Shown here piece after piece: positions 46,867 through 59,046 of a stretch of 64,000 bases of DNA. The notes under the pieces were generated by a model that did not search any database, was not told the origin of the DNA, and was given only the letters and a program-made list of their open reading frames with translations. The position numbers and the translations under genes were made by a program. Each line of letters opens with the position of its first letter. Position 1 is the stretch's first letter. This DNA is from Chloranthus sessilifolius (lineage: Eukaryota > Streptophyta > Magnoliopsida > Chloranthales > Chloranthaceae): the NCBI GenBank assembly GCA_021018995.1, contig CM037587.1:71505604-71569603 (forward strand). Direction: 5' to 3'.

Positions 46867-48817
46867 ATCAACTGATTTGTACATTCTTTTGCTTCATAGA
46901 AGTGCAACACCACACTAAAAATGCATGGGAGCATTGAGTTAATATTTTTTCTCTTGCTCCTGCAGTAATCTTGAGGTGAATAAAAGATGCTATTTTCTTA
47001 TCAACATTGACCAAATGATAAGTGGTGCCTCTAACTGCTGGTGCTAAATTACTTGTATGCGCAACCAAATATTCCGTAAGCGAAATTGGACTCTATGAAT
47101 TGTACTGTTAATCAGTGACGGAACTTAAAAGGGCACTGTTGGAAAGGCATTATGAGAAACCAGATGGATGACAAAAATCCCTTCATTTAATCATTGAAGA
47201 TGGAAAAGACATTATTTTGGAAGCAACTGCCTTGTGGACCTATATATAATACAAGTGCATGGAAGTAAATGGTCCATATGCCTGGGCTGGATGAGGATAG
47301 TAGAGTGGCTAAACTCATACAAGATGGAAATGATCCTCTCCGCTTACATCTATTAGGTGAATGGTACTACTTTGGGAGGTGACATACATTGCTACAAAAT
47401 CCCCTTTACTCAGATTGAATTTTTTTTTTTTCACTGGGCTCTGGAATCTAATAGTATTTTCTCCCTCGGATTGGCTTGCGAAGAAATTTGGATGAACCAT
47501 CTGAACGTTGACTGGGATTCTTTCTTTTTGGAAGGTAGTATAATCCTCAAGCAATTATTTTCTTTGGTTGGGAATTAATGAGAAACTTATGATGATGAAG
47601 ATGGCTACTCGAGCTAGGTGGCGTGCTAGTGTGGCGACTAGACACGCGTGGGCGTGGATAACTAACTTGCATGTGTTGGTGTTGCATAGGTTGTGTGCCA
47701 TAGGCAGTATGTCAAACTAATACGATTGAGGTATTTATGCTATTTGGCTTGAGGTGGTATTTAAACCATATATATGGAAGGGGAGCTGTAGAATTACTCC
47801 CATACACAGAGCCTTGTGACACTAGAGGGTGCACAGTGGTTTCCTAGGTCTGTAAGGGTGGGCTTAGAACGTTACTTTGACAATACTGTGTGTCACCCAA
47901 AGCGAGATTGTTATGTGCTTGAGCTATGCGTCGCGATACACATAGGTTGGTTATGAGGGAGGTACTTGTGGGCTATGTGGGACACTGTAGTACACGTTGG
48001 CTGTGGGCCGGATGCTTGATGTGTGCTGGTTGCGAAAGCCACACACGATTGTGGGCTTGGTTCAGTAAGACGGTGAGACATGTTGAAATGAGACGGCATG
48101 AGAAGCTGCATGCGACTGTTGCGGTTGAGGTACTAGTCTATGACACAGGGTGAAGCTTGAGCAGGCCAAGTAAGGCATTGAAGTGCGGGCATGCGTATCA
48201 TAAGGGACATGATGCATTGATGTGGTGAGCCTTAATTGAGAAGGTAACCACGTACGGGAGTTCCCGTCTTTTAGGCGGGTGGTATCAGGGTTGATGGAGA
48301 GTTAGGCTGGCCTCATTATTGTGGTAGCGAGGTGTCGCATGGGCATGACAGCCGGTGTCTGGCTGTTCCCCTGTGACATAACGCTCAATTGGTTGGCGAT
48401 CAAATTTTGGTCCGCTTATATATTTAAGTAAAATGGATGCAGAGATCCTACAAATAATCATATAGCAGGCTGAATTTTCGAAGTTCCAATGGCTGCCCCT
48501 GTGTGGCCCATCTAAATGCCTGAATTTTTTTTTACGAGAATACCCATAAGAAGGTTGTTCTTCAGACGATAATGTCTGATGTATGAGGGTGCATCCCAGA
48601 AGCACCATAGTGTCCATATGATGTGATGGCTGTGGATATTATCAACATTGGGGAATAACACTTAAGAAAATAGCTATCAATCCTACATACTGCTCACAGA
48701 TAAAGCTTGATGTTGGGGTTTTCAAAATCAACACGGATGGAACAGTCATTTAACTCCAATGGGCAGCTTGGGAGGCGTTGTCCAATGGCAGCCGGGGAGT
48801 CATTTAACTGCTAACAG
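46867..48817. other. Intergenic region, possible retroelement scraps
   Basis: 47600-48290 is GC-richer than its surroundings and may be part of an LTR, but no partner copy is in the window. At 48711-48745 the plus strand encodes GVFKINTDGTV, resembling the start of an RNase H domain of a LINE or reverse transcriptase; it stops at once. Open frames at 47315-47554 and 48285-48617 (both -) show no domain. Confidence 0.35.
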
Positions 48818-48924
48818 GTAATCAAAGTGTCAGTATCGATATTGGTATCAGGTATTGGTCCATCTTGGACCGACATATAGGCCAAGACAGATACGGTATC
48901 GCCGATATTGTATCGGTCGATCGA

Positions 48925-48980
<56 letters not shown>

Positions 48981-49135
48981 AAAAAAAGGTTAAAAAAATA
49001 AAAAAGAACTAGCTATATTGGTTAGTATCAGTCCGATACAGATACTGATACCAGTATCGCTTCTCGATGAAACTGATACATATTGCCAATAAGTAGCAGT
49101 ATCAGCCGAGTATTGATACCATGTCGCTAATGGTA
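48818..49135. repeat. GTATCGG foldback copy with (TA)n core
   Basis: The left half holds GTATCGATATTGGTATCAGG and GATACGGTATCGCCGATATT. A TA tract of about 46 bases is central (48933-48978). The right half holds GATACAGATACTGATACCAG. The halves are roughly complementary. Confidence 0.75.
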
Positions 49136-49386
49136 AATTGGGTCATTTGTGTACTAAATTATAGATCTTTCTATTACTGATTAATCAAGGGGTGAGGACC
49201 CAAACAAGCTCTGCTTGCCCAGCAGGGAGAGAGCAAGAAGCACAGTTCCTACTCCACTGTATAATTACAAGCTTCAAAACCATCCCATCTTACATATCCA
49301 CATCCAAATATAATTCAACCAAAGAAAAAAAGAACAAAAGGAGGAACAAACGACCTCACGATGCATAACAGCTGAAACCGAAACAC

Positions 49387-51430
49387 CTACCTGCTGTGTC
49401 TTGGGGAGAAGAGGCGTCGAGGAGAAAACATCCCCATATGCCTAGGCGAAGCCAACCCATCTATTGGCCGATAATCGGACATACTAAAAAATCGGTGTCT
49501 CTCTTCCCTCTCATTCATCATTATGGTCGTCATTATGTGCCCATTGAAAGTCCCCCACTTCACTAACTTATGCAACAACGACCCCTTCTTCTTTTTCTTA
49601 ACATCCCGATTAATATTCTCTAGTAAGTACTCCTTCACAACTTGCAAACTCTGCTCCATTACCATCTCCAACGGTGGAGAAACCAGAGGGTTCCCTTCTA
49701 CGCGCAGCTTCTGCAACTTGTTAAGGCATCCGATGGAGTCGGGCAACGTCGAAATTTTGTTGTAACTGACATCCAATTCAATGAGAGATATGAGGAGGCC
49801 TATGGAGTATGGGAGGACCTCTAGATATTGGAAGTTTTGGCTGAGGTTAAGGACCTCGAGGTTCATTAGGTTCTCGAGGCCTTCGGGGAGGGACCTTAAG
49901 CAGTTGAGGCGGGCATCTAATAAGCGCAGGTTGGTCATGTGTGAGGTTGAGTGAGGGAGATAGACAAGCTTGTTTGAATTGATCAGCAGCTTTTTCAGAT
50001 TTATTAGTTCGAACCCGATGGTGTCAGGAAGCTTTGTTAGCTTGTTGAAGTTGGCATTTACTTCTTCAAGAGACCTGTCATTTATATAATTAATATTATC
50101 AGTAGAATAAAGAGGCTGGCTTATAAGAATTTGAATTTAATTAATTGTTAATGGAAGGTCTCATGTTCTCTGGTTTTGAGCAACTTATAGCAGCATTTTC
50201 AGTAATTAAAACGAAAAATACAAGGTATCAAGAGACACTATGCCAGTGAAAAGAGAGAAAACCCGAAAAACAGCCTGAAAAACAGAACACCCAACCCCCC
50301 CCTCCCTCAGTGGCAGAACAGAATGAATAATTTGCAGTCGGGTCGGCTCTGCTCCCACTCCAACAGGATCTCTGAAGAAAGTAAACAAGAAAAGGTATGA
50401 TATTCCATCATTTATTAAGGGAGATGTCCCTTTTGTACAAAGTTTTTTTCCTGACTGATCATTCTCTGACCTGCTGGGATTGATTTCATTTTTTTCATTT
50501 TAGTTTGTATAAAAAAAATGAGAACAAAGTAAACACCTCTTAGCTCTAGAATCCAAGCTTCCATCAAGCGAGGCTGAAAAAAATAAAGTTAATCATCACA
50601 GTGGGAGCTAATGTGGGGCCTAAGGCTGCATTTGGCATAGCTCTTTGTCAGCTCTCTGCCAGAGCCGCATATACTTGCTCTCTTCTCCTTGCTAACTCCC
50701 AGCAAAGTAGGATTTACCTGCTCTAGCAGCTACTTCCCTCTCTCTAATAACTCCCTGCTAGAGCAAAAAAATTATGCTCTGACAAGGAGTGAGGAGAGAG
50801 CAAGGGAGAACTGTTGGAGCAGGTAAATCCTGTTATGTAGGGAATTAGCATGGAGAAGGAGAACACGCTAAAGCAGGTAGTAGGGATTTATAAAAGAGAA
50901 AGGGAAGATGCTAAAGTAGATGAGCCCTATTCTAGCAGGGAGCTAACAGAGAGCAAAGCCAAACACAACCTAAATATTTCATGGGGCCAAAAGGTTGCCA
51001 CAGTTTTAAACCATAAAGTCAATACTTGTAGATTACATCGGATTAGGCAAAAAAGTAGATAAAAAATTTTATGTTAATTAGGTACCATTAAGTGAAGAGC
51101 TACCATTCCGGCCGTTCGTCAATGGATTGGGTCGAGTCACCTGGGGCAGCATATTTGCCCAGTCCAAGAAAAGCCTAAATCCAGAACAGGACCTCTACTA
51201 AACCCTAACTCTATATTTCCTTACTGACAACCCAACAAATAAAAAATCTCTACATATATTTGAATGAATTTCTCTAGTTAATGAATATATTTAACTATTG
51301 AAATTTAAATCATGGTTTAAAATATGAATAGGAATTTATTAGATCATTTATATAACCTCAGTATGAAATCAGAAAATTCATATGGTTATTCGTTATTATT
51401 TTTTAAAGACTAATGTACATATTTATGAGA

Positions 51431-51490
<60 letters not shown>

Positions 51491-53037
51491 TCGAGAACGC
51501 AGGGATGGGTCCTTGGATCACATGTCAAGTGACATGATCAGCCCAAAATCTTATTAATTTTTAGACTTTTTTGGTCCTCATTTGCTGGGTCAAAGGTAAC
51601 ATCAAATGTTAAAATATGACACTAATTACAGCCCTAGGTAGGAAGCCATTGACCTCAAGTGCCTGCCGAAACTATGTGCCCGACCTGAACCTACCTGATG
51701 TGGCTTCAAAATCTCAGGCCAATTGAAGGATAGGGTGGGTACCGAACCCAGGGCCAACAGCTGGCACTCTTCCTGATTTGCATGATCATAAAAAAAAAAA
51801 TGTGTGGCTGTGGAAGGAAGCATGAGCATTTGCATGGAGGGAGATTGACTCGACCGCCTTGAGTGCTTAATATCCATCTCTACTCTGTTCACATACATAT
51901 ATTACATAGATATTGACTTTTTGACCGCCTTGAATTTCAAAAAGTTGAGAATTTTTCCATTAACTTGCAATTAGTTGACCACTTTTTAAAAAAAAAAAAA
52001 AATTCATACTTTTTAATCTTCTTTTACTTCATTTATTTTTCTTTCAAAATTTTAAAAAAACTTTCGTACTCATATTGTCCGTTATGTAACTGATATGAAC
52101 CAAGCAGTATAGTAAAAAAGCCCTTTTAGGGAAATGTTTGTATGATTTTAAATTAGAGCCCCATCCCCTCTTCTAGGGGGGTGGGCCGGAAGGTGATGGG
52201 AACCGATCGACAGGAGGGCTTATAATTTTTTTAATAATTTTAAAATTAAAAAAGGTATTTTAATATCTGTCTGACTTGGCATACATCTGATGCATAAACT
52301 TGGGGACCTAGCCGATATGTCGATGAATGGGATAAGGCTGTAATGATAGTGATGATGATGAATCAAAGTGCCAAAAGTGGTTATAGATTGTTTTAGCATC
52401 ATTGGTCCCAAAACTATGCCCATCAAAATGATTCATACCATTTGAAGATGACACTTTGGTATGGATTGTTGTTCACATCTATGTAAAGGGTCTAGATTGA
52501 ACTACTCAAATTTGATGGTATGGATCATCTGATCGGCCTAAGACAAGTTAACTCCAGTGCGACCAAACGCTCCAACTTCTTGAAAATGACCAAACGCCCC
52601 AACTTCTTAAAAATGTCGCTTCTTAATTGTAATTGTGAATTTTCCATTCCATGATCAAATCTCGATTAAATCATAAGAAATCACCTGAATTATTTGTTTT
52701 AGTTTTTACAGCCTTCTTTCCGAATTTGATGAATTTTATCAAAAAATTTCAAAAATTTTTCAAGCCGATATATTCTTGAACACCGACTTGCTGCCAAGTG
52801 AGTATAGAACTATGGCTTTAAATATCAGTCATATCCGATATGATATACACCCCTAATTTGATGTAGTCAAATATCAAATCAAATTGGTCAAATATTGACC
52901 CATATCGTCCATAATGGGTAATATCGGTTTTATATGTATCAGATATGAATTGCAAAAATTACCAAAATAACCTTTGGGTAAATTTTATATTCTTTAATAT
53001 TTTAAAAATGAAAGAAGAGTCTAATATTGGCCAGTTT

Positions 53038-53131
<94 letters not shown>

Positions 53132-55091
53132 TCTCACATTGGATAGAGACTTGTCCCGAGTCTCTGTCATGAGAGGAGCCTTCCATGGATCGATACATTT
53201 TGGGTGGGGAAGGCATAATGTGATTACCCATGCCAAGAACAAACCTGGGGCAAGGACCTAAGCCCAAAATTGAACAATATAGTTTTTTTGGGGTGATTAA
53301 TAGAATCAAAGCAAAGAATTGGAGAACATAGTTGGCATATATGGCTCCGGGTTGCCACACCAGCCCTTCCATGCTACGTGATTTGGGTGGAACTCGGGGT
53401 GGGGACCTAAGCACGAAATCGGACAATATCCTTGGCATGTAGGTTCGGGTCGTCACAGTGACCCAACCAATATGCCCATCTCTATCAGTCGTTAATCCCT
53501 AGTTAAAAGTAGAACGGTGAGTGTTTTCCCGCCTAGACGGTTGCGAAAGTCAAATCTTGTATGCAGTCCTTTATTTCAACCATAGGCACAAAAAATGCTG
53601 AAGTTTTGAAAAAATCACGAATTTAAGGTTTTGTGAATTAAATAATTCATGTATTTTTCCCCGATAATTTTTGAATTAAAAAAATAAAATTGGGATGTTT
53701 TTATTTTTCTCTCGGATTTTCCCTCAACTTGCAGAATTTATTTCCACTGGAATGGCATAGGGTGAGAATGGCGCAGTGGGGGCACGCGTGGCAACGTCGA
53801 TCTACCCCTTTAAACGCTGCCTGCCTCGTGCTACCCTTCAAAGCCATCGTCGATATCCCTCCCTCAATATCTTGAAATTTGCACGGATATTTTTGACCTC
53901 CGAAATGTTTAAAAGTCAAAGGGCTACTTGACTAACTCGTGGGTAGAATTGTTATAAGGTTAAAAGTGATCTGTCACTGATTTTCCTATTCCTAAAGCTT
54001 TACCAACGATTTGTAGAGGAAAAGCTAACCAGCATAATTCGATTTGTAGGGAGCAGTTGGTGGCTAAAAGTCGGTTTGAATGTAGGAACAGCAAGATTAA
54101 AGACGCATTAAATAAAATTTAATTGGACAAAGCGAATCACAAAGCCCACTCCAAATAGATTGGAAAAAGCCCTCATGATTACGATCATGAAGATGCCACG
54201 TTTGATCATCTGATGTGCACCCTACACTATGTGCATACTCAACACACAATACCAACTATCTTTGCGAATTCGTAATTATCTTTGTTGTCTTAGTGGCGTC
54301 CGATTAGTAGGATTAGTTTCCCTATTTGAAAAAAAAAGAAGTAAGAATAGCTTCCTTGTTCTAATAAATTACCTGGATTTATTTATATGCTTTTCTGAAA
54401 ATAGGAATAATAATTATTATTATAAATAAATGGGATTGAAATGTAGAATGGTGTAGAAAAAAAAGATTAGTAATTTAAGGTAGTTTGGAGGACCGTGTAA
54501 TCTTTCTTTTCTTATTATTTTTACGACAAAGATCCGTGTAATCTTCATTTTACTGTTAGATCCATATCATCATCAACATTAGATCTTCATTTTTACCACA
54601 AAGATAAGTGATGGCATGCAACAATAAAAGAGTCATTTCCATAAGGGATTCCATAATCAAAACTCTTATCGTCTAAGGGTACCTAAACAAGACCAGCTTC
54701 TCCTTAATGGGGTCTTCTTTTCTAGCATGGCACCATATTTTTCTATAAAACCAGAAAACAAACGTTTATCTACATTTATATATGCTACCATAAATGAGGA
54801 GGTCATAACTGATAATCTGGACCGTTGAATAGAGAGTGAAGAGTGGGGTGAGGAGAGAGAAATAACCTGCAATTCTCTAGCGTAGTAGGCAAGGAATGGA
54901 GGAGGTTGCCAGAGATGTTCAAAATCTTGAGCTTGGAGAGACACCCAATTGAATTTGGTAGCCATTTTAGCTGGTTCGAGTGCACATCTAACACCACCAC
55001 GTTTAGCAACCTCGCCGTTAGAGATTCTGGTATACTCTGTAAATCAAATAACACAAAGGACATGCAGTTAGATCGAGAGAGAGATCGAGAG

Positions 55092-55128
<37 letters not shown>

Positions 55129-55284
55129 CTGGAGATTGTTGTTAGAGAGGTCTAACTTGCATATCAACGTTACATTAAGAGAGGGGTTTGGGAGAGAATC
55201 TAAAGACAACCCACTTAAATCAACCTTCTCCCGTTTATCTTCTTCTATTATCTTACTCACCCGATCGCCCTTCTTCACCTCCAT
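49387..55284 (-). CDS. Plant intracellular Ras-group LRR protein, PIRL6-like, three exons
   Basis: Exons on the minus strand: 55284-55129, 55036-54867 and 50074-49387, with AG/GT borders and matching phases; the total is 1014 nt, 337 residues plus stop. It begins [20 protein letters not shown], then [18 protein letters not shown], then about eight LRRs of the Shoc2/Ras-group type ([39 protein letters not shown]). The C-terminal tail has the landmarks [12 protein letters not shown] and [10 protein letters not shown] seen in Arabidopsis PIRL6 (family knowledge). PIRLs are cytosolic LRR proteins, some needed for gametophyte development; no reaction is known. The stop TAG at 49387 overlaps a GTAGGT sequence that could also act as a splice donor, so a further 3' exon is not excluded. 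Intron 2 is 4.8 kb and repeat-filled; intron 1 is only 92 bp and largely a CT microsatellite. Confidence 0.92.
50619..50974. repeat. Foldback element, GAGC family, in PIRL intron 2
   Basis: Left CTAAGGCTGCATTTGGCATA and right AAAGCCAAACACAACCTAAA are inverted. The interior holds GCTCTCTGCCAGAGC, CCTGCTCTAGCAGC, GGAGCAGGTAAATCCTG and similar units. Confidence 0.82.
50975..52799 (-). other. PIRL intron 2, central part
   Basis: Contains a (GA)n microsatellite at 51434-51485, poly(A) and AT-rich stretches. No coding exon was recognised; the open frames here have no family resemblance. Confidence 0.5.
52800..52945. repeat. Possible ATATCGG foldback relic
   Basis: TTTAAATATCAGTCATATCC at the left and GGTAATATCGGTTTTATATG at the right, with GTCAAATATC/GTCAAATATTGACC in the middle, resemble the GTATCGG family in style but are too eroded to assign with confidence. 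Confidence 0.4.
53041..53127. repeat. (CT)n(TA)n compound microsatellite
   Basis: About 46 bases of CT followed by about 40 of TA. It marks the left edge of the next repeat. Long open frames of Ser-Leu or Tyr-Ile runs come from it. Confidence 0.95.
53128..53470. repeat. Dispersed repeat with two related halves
   Basis: GGACCTAAGCCCAAAATTGA followed by ACAATAT (about 53255) recurs as GGACCTAAGCACGAAATCGG followed by ACAATAT (about 53403). Both halves also carry CATGGATCGATACATTTTGG / CATGCTACGTGATTTGGGTGG-type text. The style is that of a retrotransposon LTR fragment; no partner is in the window. Confidence 0.45.
53471..54866 (-). other. PIRL intron 2, 5' part
   Basis: AT-rich intronic sequence directly downstream of exon 2 on the minus strand. 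No exon or repeat was recognised here. Confidence 0.4.
55037..55128 (-). repeat. PIRL intron 1, mostly a CT microsatellite
   Basis: On the minus strand the donor GTTCTCTCTCT leads straight into (CT)n and GATCTCT units, and the 92-bp intron ends TTTGATTTACAG. Since its length is set by the repeat, it may vary between alleles. Confidence 0.85.
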
Positions 55285-55337
55285 CTCATTTCTTCATGTT
55301 TGACGATAAAATAAATGGTGTCAAATAAAAGAAATTA

Positions 55338-55339
55338 TT

Positions 55340-55412
<73 letters not shown>
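55338..55412. repeat. (TA)n(GA)n microsatellite in the PIRL 5' flank
   Basis: A TA run of about 24 bases followed by (GA)n of about 50 bases, 54 bp upstream of the PIRL ATG, so within the 5' UTR or core promoter. CT/GA tracts near transcription starts are common in plants; a regulatory role here is inference. Confidence 0.9.
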
Positions 55413-56064
55413 TACATAGATTTATTGTTGAATCGTTTGCTGTGTTTCCGGCAGGTGAGTTCTAAATCTAAGGTTGGGGAAAGCAGAATTTGAAGGTAAA
55501 GGGGTGCGGGTTCTCCCATAACATAAATATTCGTAAATATGAAAGATGTACGGATAATTGACAGGTGGGCGTGACGTATTGGGAGTACGTGCCGTAGCCT
55601 CGGCTTACGTGGCTTTTATTGTTAAGTCAATGCATTCAGCCCGTCATCAACGGATGCTTATCCGGAAAGCACTCACGCACGCCAGTGTTTTACGTTTGGA
55701 CCAAATCACCAAATTACCCTTCTTTACCTTTTCCCTATTATATGCCCCCCTTTCTTTCCTAATAAGCCTAGCTACTCATGGTGCATCATCCTTAACCCTA
55801 CATCACCCTTATCGTATACCATATATTAACTCTAGCTATATAAAGGGCCCTTATCGCTCCTATTTACATAACTCTTATGCTACATCCATATATTAACTTT
55901 AGCTATATAAGGGACCCTTATCGCTCCTATTTGCATCCCCCTTATGCTCTATCACCCTTAGCTGTATATATCTATTATGGTACGTCACTCTCTCTATCGA
56001 TGCATCATCCTTATACTACATAACCTTATTTCTATAGATGGCCAAGTCTCGGTAGGGTTGTCAA
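55413..56064. other. Intergenic region with a 67-bp tandem repeat
   Basis: 55820-55960 holds two copies of a unit with CATATATTAACTYTAGCTATA and CCCTTATCGCTCCTATTT, 67 bp apart, flanked by related CACCCTTAT fragments. The rest is unassigned. Confidence 0.6.
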
Positions 56065-56880
56065 ATATGGTTTGAAATATCTGATTTTCGAGTTGTTTCG
56101 GATAGTCTTTAGACCGAGGTGTTTCACATATCTACAACATAGCGTGAAATGAAAATAATCTTTTAAACGATCTTATACTATTAAAATAGACATTTGATCT
56201 TATATCATCAAAGAATACTTCACTGTTGTGCCATGTTGTAAATAATTGGGATCAATCTAAACAGTCCAAATAATTGGTCATGATTGAAACATATTTTAGT
56301 GAAAGAAATCATACCTATTATTCAATTGTATATGGTCTTATCCATGGTTCAAAATTTCGATTTCGATGGTCCCCGAAACTTATTGATTTCTATGCTCCCT
56401 GAAACGATAACGTCAAAATTTTTGGTAATTTTGGTTTTGGGCATATTATCGGTTGATAATTTGCCCGAAACCGAAATTTTAACCGAAATTTCGGCCAATA
56501 TTTTGCTTCTTCGGAAAAAAAAGAAAGGCCGAAATTTCAATTTCAGCCAAGACCAAAATTGAAACGAAAATCGAAATTTTGATCCTTGGTCTGATCATGA
56601 ATCTTTAGTATTCGCCGTTAAAAAATAAGAAAAATAGTGATACTATGTGTTTAGATTTGGATACACCATGATAGCCATTCACATAATCATCAAATAAATA
56701 TGATACAATAAAATAAAATAGTATGAGTACTACACTTTCAATGGCGTACAAGCCTAACACCCTAATATAAAACTAATATTTTGTCTTTCTTTTGGGAATG
56801 AATTACACCTTCATCTCATTTCGTCTCGTCGAGGGGTGAGATACTAGACGTACGTCTGGGGCGAGATTTCAAACCATGTT
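56065..56880. repeat. Foldback repeat with ATGGTTTGAAAT ends and a nested copy
   Basis: The ends are perfect inverted 12-mers: ATGGTTTGAAAT near 56069 and ATTTCAAACCAT at about 56867. The sub-ends carry TTTCGGATAG and TCGTCTCGTCGAGG/GGGCGAG. A second foldback, 56337-56597, lies inside it. Confidence 0.75.
56337..56597. repeat. TTTCG foldback nested in the previous element
   Basis: Left TGGTTCAAAATTTCGATTTC and right AAATCGAAATTTTGATCC-type ends are inverted. The interior has CCGAAATTT, TTTCGGCC and GGCCGAAATTTC. It is related to 24000-24345. Confidence 0.78.
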
Positions 56881-57026
56881 GGTCAGTTTCAACCAAAATT
56901 TTGGTTGCACCCGAATTCTTAATTACTGCTTGGCTTGAAATTTTTCGTTGCGTCTTTCAAGTTGGTCATAATGTTGGGTTAATTTGACACCAGGTCAGGT
57001 CGATGGGTGAGGCCAACCAGTTGGAA

Positions 57027-57870
57027 GCATGGTTTTAAATCTTGCTCGAGACGAGAAGTCTCGGGCTCCGATGGTACGAGATTCAAGTGTGAAACGTTAG
57101 GAGCCTCAAATCACACCATATCTTGTCGAGATATAGGAGATCTCAGCAATCTCGATCATTTCGTTCGAAAAAAGAGTCACTGTATTTACAATCTAAGATT
57201 CTTTCTTCTCAACTCGGTTTTTATATCTTTAAATAATTGACTTATTTGAGTCACATGGTAGAGATTATGTTTTAGCCCAATCTTGGACACAATGGATCTT
57301 GAGATCATGGGCCTACTATCAAGCCGTCATATTTTGATTTCAGATGGCACACATCCAAAAAATGAACATGATCATGAGCGTATATCAAACATGGTTCTCG
57401 GGTGAAATCAAAAGCTAACCATATGATGATAGGACCATGATCTTAAGATCTATTGTGTCGAGATTAGAACAAAAACAATCTCCATTGTCCTATTCAAAGC
57501 AGTCGAAGGTCCAAGCATGTAAAATCGGGGCTGAAAAGAAGAATCTTAGGTTGTAAATGAAGGTACCCTAAAAGAAAATACCTGCTAGGGCCTTCCCAGA
57601 TTCCCAGGATTCTTCAACCAACTTTTATGTTTATGTATCTTTAAAATAATTTTATTATGTATGTTTATATATATTTAATATATATAGTGTTTAAATTTTT
57701 AACTTAAATATAATTATTATAAATATTTTATCAATTTAAAATTTAATTTAAATTAAAAATAAATCAATTTTTTTTTGTATCTTAGCATATCACACCATCT
57801 CGCCGAAACGCTAGATGTCTCAGTCTCGGAGGCGTCCCAGGCAACTCGGATATCCGAGATTTCTAACCGT
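57027..57870. repeat. Foldback repeat with CTCGAGAC motif, carrying a nested MITE
   Basis: Left ATGGTTTTAAATCTTGCTCG then AGACGAGAAGTCTCGGG; right CTCGGATATCCGAGATTTCT then AACCGTGG. The flanking 300 bp hold TCTCGTCGAGAT and CTCGGAGGCGTCC variants. A GGTACCC MITE (about 57238-57568) sits in the centre. Confidence 0.75.
57238..57568. repeat. GGTACCC MITE nested in the CTCGAGAC foldback
   Basis: The inverted halves carry GAGATTATGTTTTAGCCCAA and GATTAGAACAAAAACAATCT, and the right end is AATGAAGGTACCC. The left terminus is eroded. Confidence 0.7.
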
Positions 57871-58950
57871 GGTTGGAAGTGGAGTTGGGTTGATGGGTTA
57901 TATTAAAACTTAATAAGCCAAAAACTTGAGCTACTCAAGTGGGAGATTGCTGATATGTGAAGCCAAATTCTATGGTCACTTGAGAGTAGTGATGATCTAA
58001 CTACGATTGTGTCCTTGGAGCTTGAAGGGCTGCCCCTAAGTTAGGGATATAATAGTAATTTTACATTTATTACGTGAGCACTAATTACAGTTGTATATAA
58101 AGTATTTAATAAAAAAAAAAACTAATTTAAAACTCTTGAGGAATAGTGAAACTTTGATGAATCTGTGGACGTAGGCACACTATTGCTGAACCTCGTAATA
58201 TTTTTGCGTTTCTCCATGTGATTGATTTGGATTCTTGTTTATTATCGCTTTCTTTCTTAACATTTATAACTTATATTTTAGATGAGGGTTGGGCTACATA
58301 TTAGAACTTAAGCTTATACCTTTAGTTAACGGGTGAGGTGGGCGAGTCGGATATCTTTTCATAACGGTAGGTAGGCACATCGGGTTGGTTTCAAATCAGG
58401 CCGGGGAGGGCGGGTTACCAGCTTGAGTCAGCGAGGGTGGGCCATCGAGTCGGGGCAGGTCCCATGCATCACCAATTGAGCTATCCTCCCCTTTGTGGGG
58501 TATGAGGTCGTGAGCTTTGGAATCCATAGTTTGCTTTCTCTCTTTATTATTAACCTCTTTTAGATATTTAGGTGCAAATCTTATAGGTTTTAATTTTAAT
58601 TTTTATTCGTAGGTAAGATAAAAAAAAAATTCATGAGAAATTTGTCTTTGGAAAATATGTAAAGGCTTGTTTTCTCAACCGGTTGGGTGAAAATTGAGTA
58701 ACATTTTTGTTTTCCCGAAAATCCTAAAAAGAATTGCGTTCCAATTTTTTACTGTTGTATTTGTACCAATGGCCGCAAAAGCGGTGGATTTTAAGTTGCA
58801 ACAATTTTTTTATTTATAATGCCGTAATCTATTCAATTTTTTTTTTTTTTTTTTTGGGTTTTTGATACAATTAATCCATTCAATTTTAAATGTCTCTTCC
58901 GGTATTCATTTACTTAATGAATATTAAATAGAGTGATTTATGATTTATAA
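57871..58950. other. Unassigned intergenic stretch
   Basis: AT-rich, with some GGGC(A/G)GGT(C/T)-type text at 58325-58470 like the GACCTGAACC family. A T-run lies at 58840-58857. No gene was found. Confidence 0.35.
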
Positions 58951-59046
58951 TTTATGGGCTTAGGCATGTAGAACAACCAATTAAAGGTTGACAAAATAGC
59001 AATCTTACGGTCGCGAGTTTGAACCCAACTTACCTACTACAAAAAT
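58951..59046 (+). mobile_element. tRNA-derived SINE, second copy
   Basis: GGGCTTAGGCATGTAGAACA, then GGTCGCGAGTTTGAACCCAAC, which contains a B-box-like GAGTTTGAACCC, then CTACTACAAAAAT. Same order as 20268-20360. Its tail directly abuts the LTR that starts at 59047, so the LTR element landed at the SINE end. Confidence 0.5.

Noticed and set aside
47600-48300. A solo LTR
   Set aside because: Composition differs from the flanks, but no TG...CA border, partner copy or target duplication could be seen.
49523-49824. Plus-strand open frames opposite the PIRL last exon
   Set aside because: Antisense shadows of the conserved LRR coding sequence.
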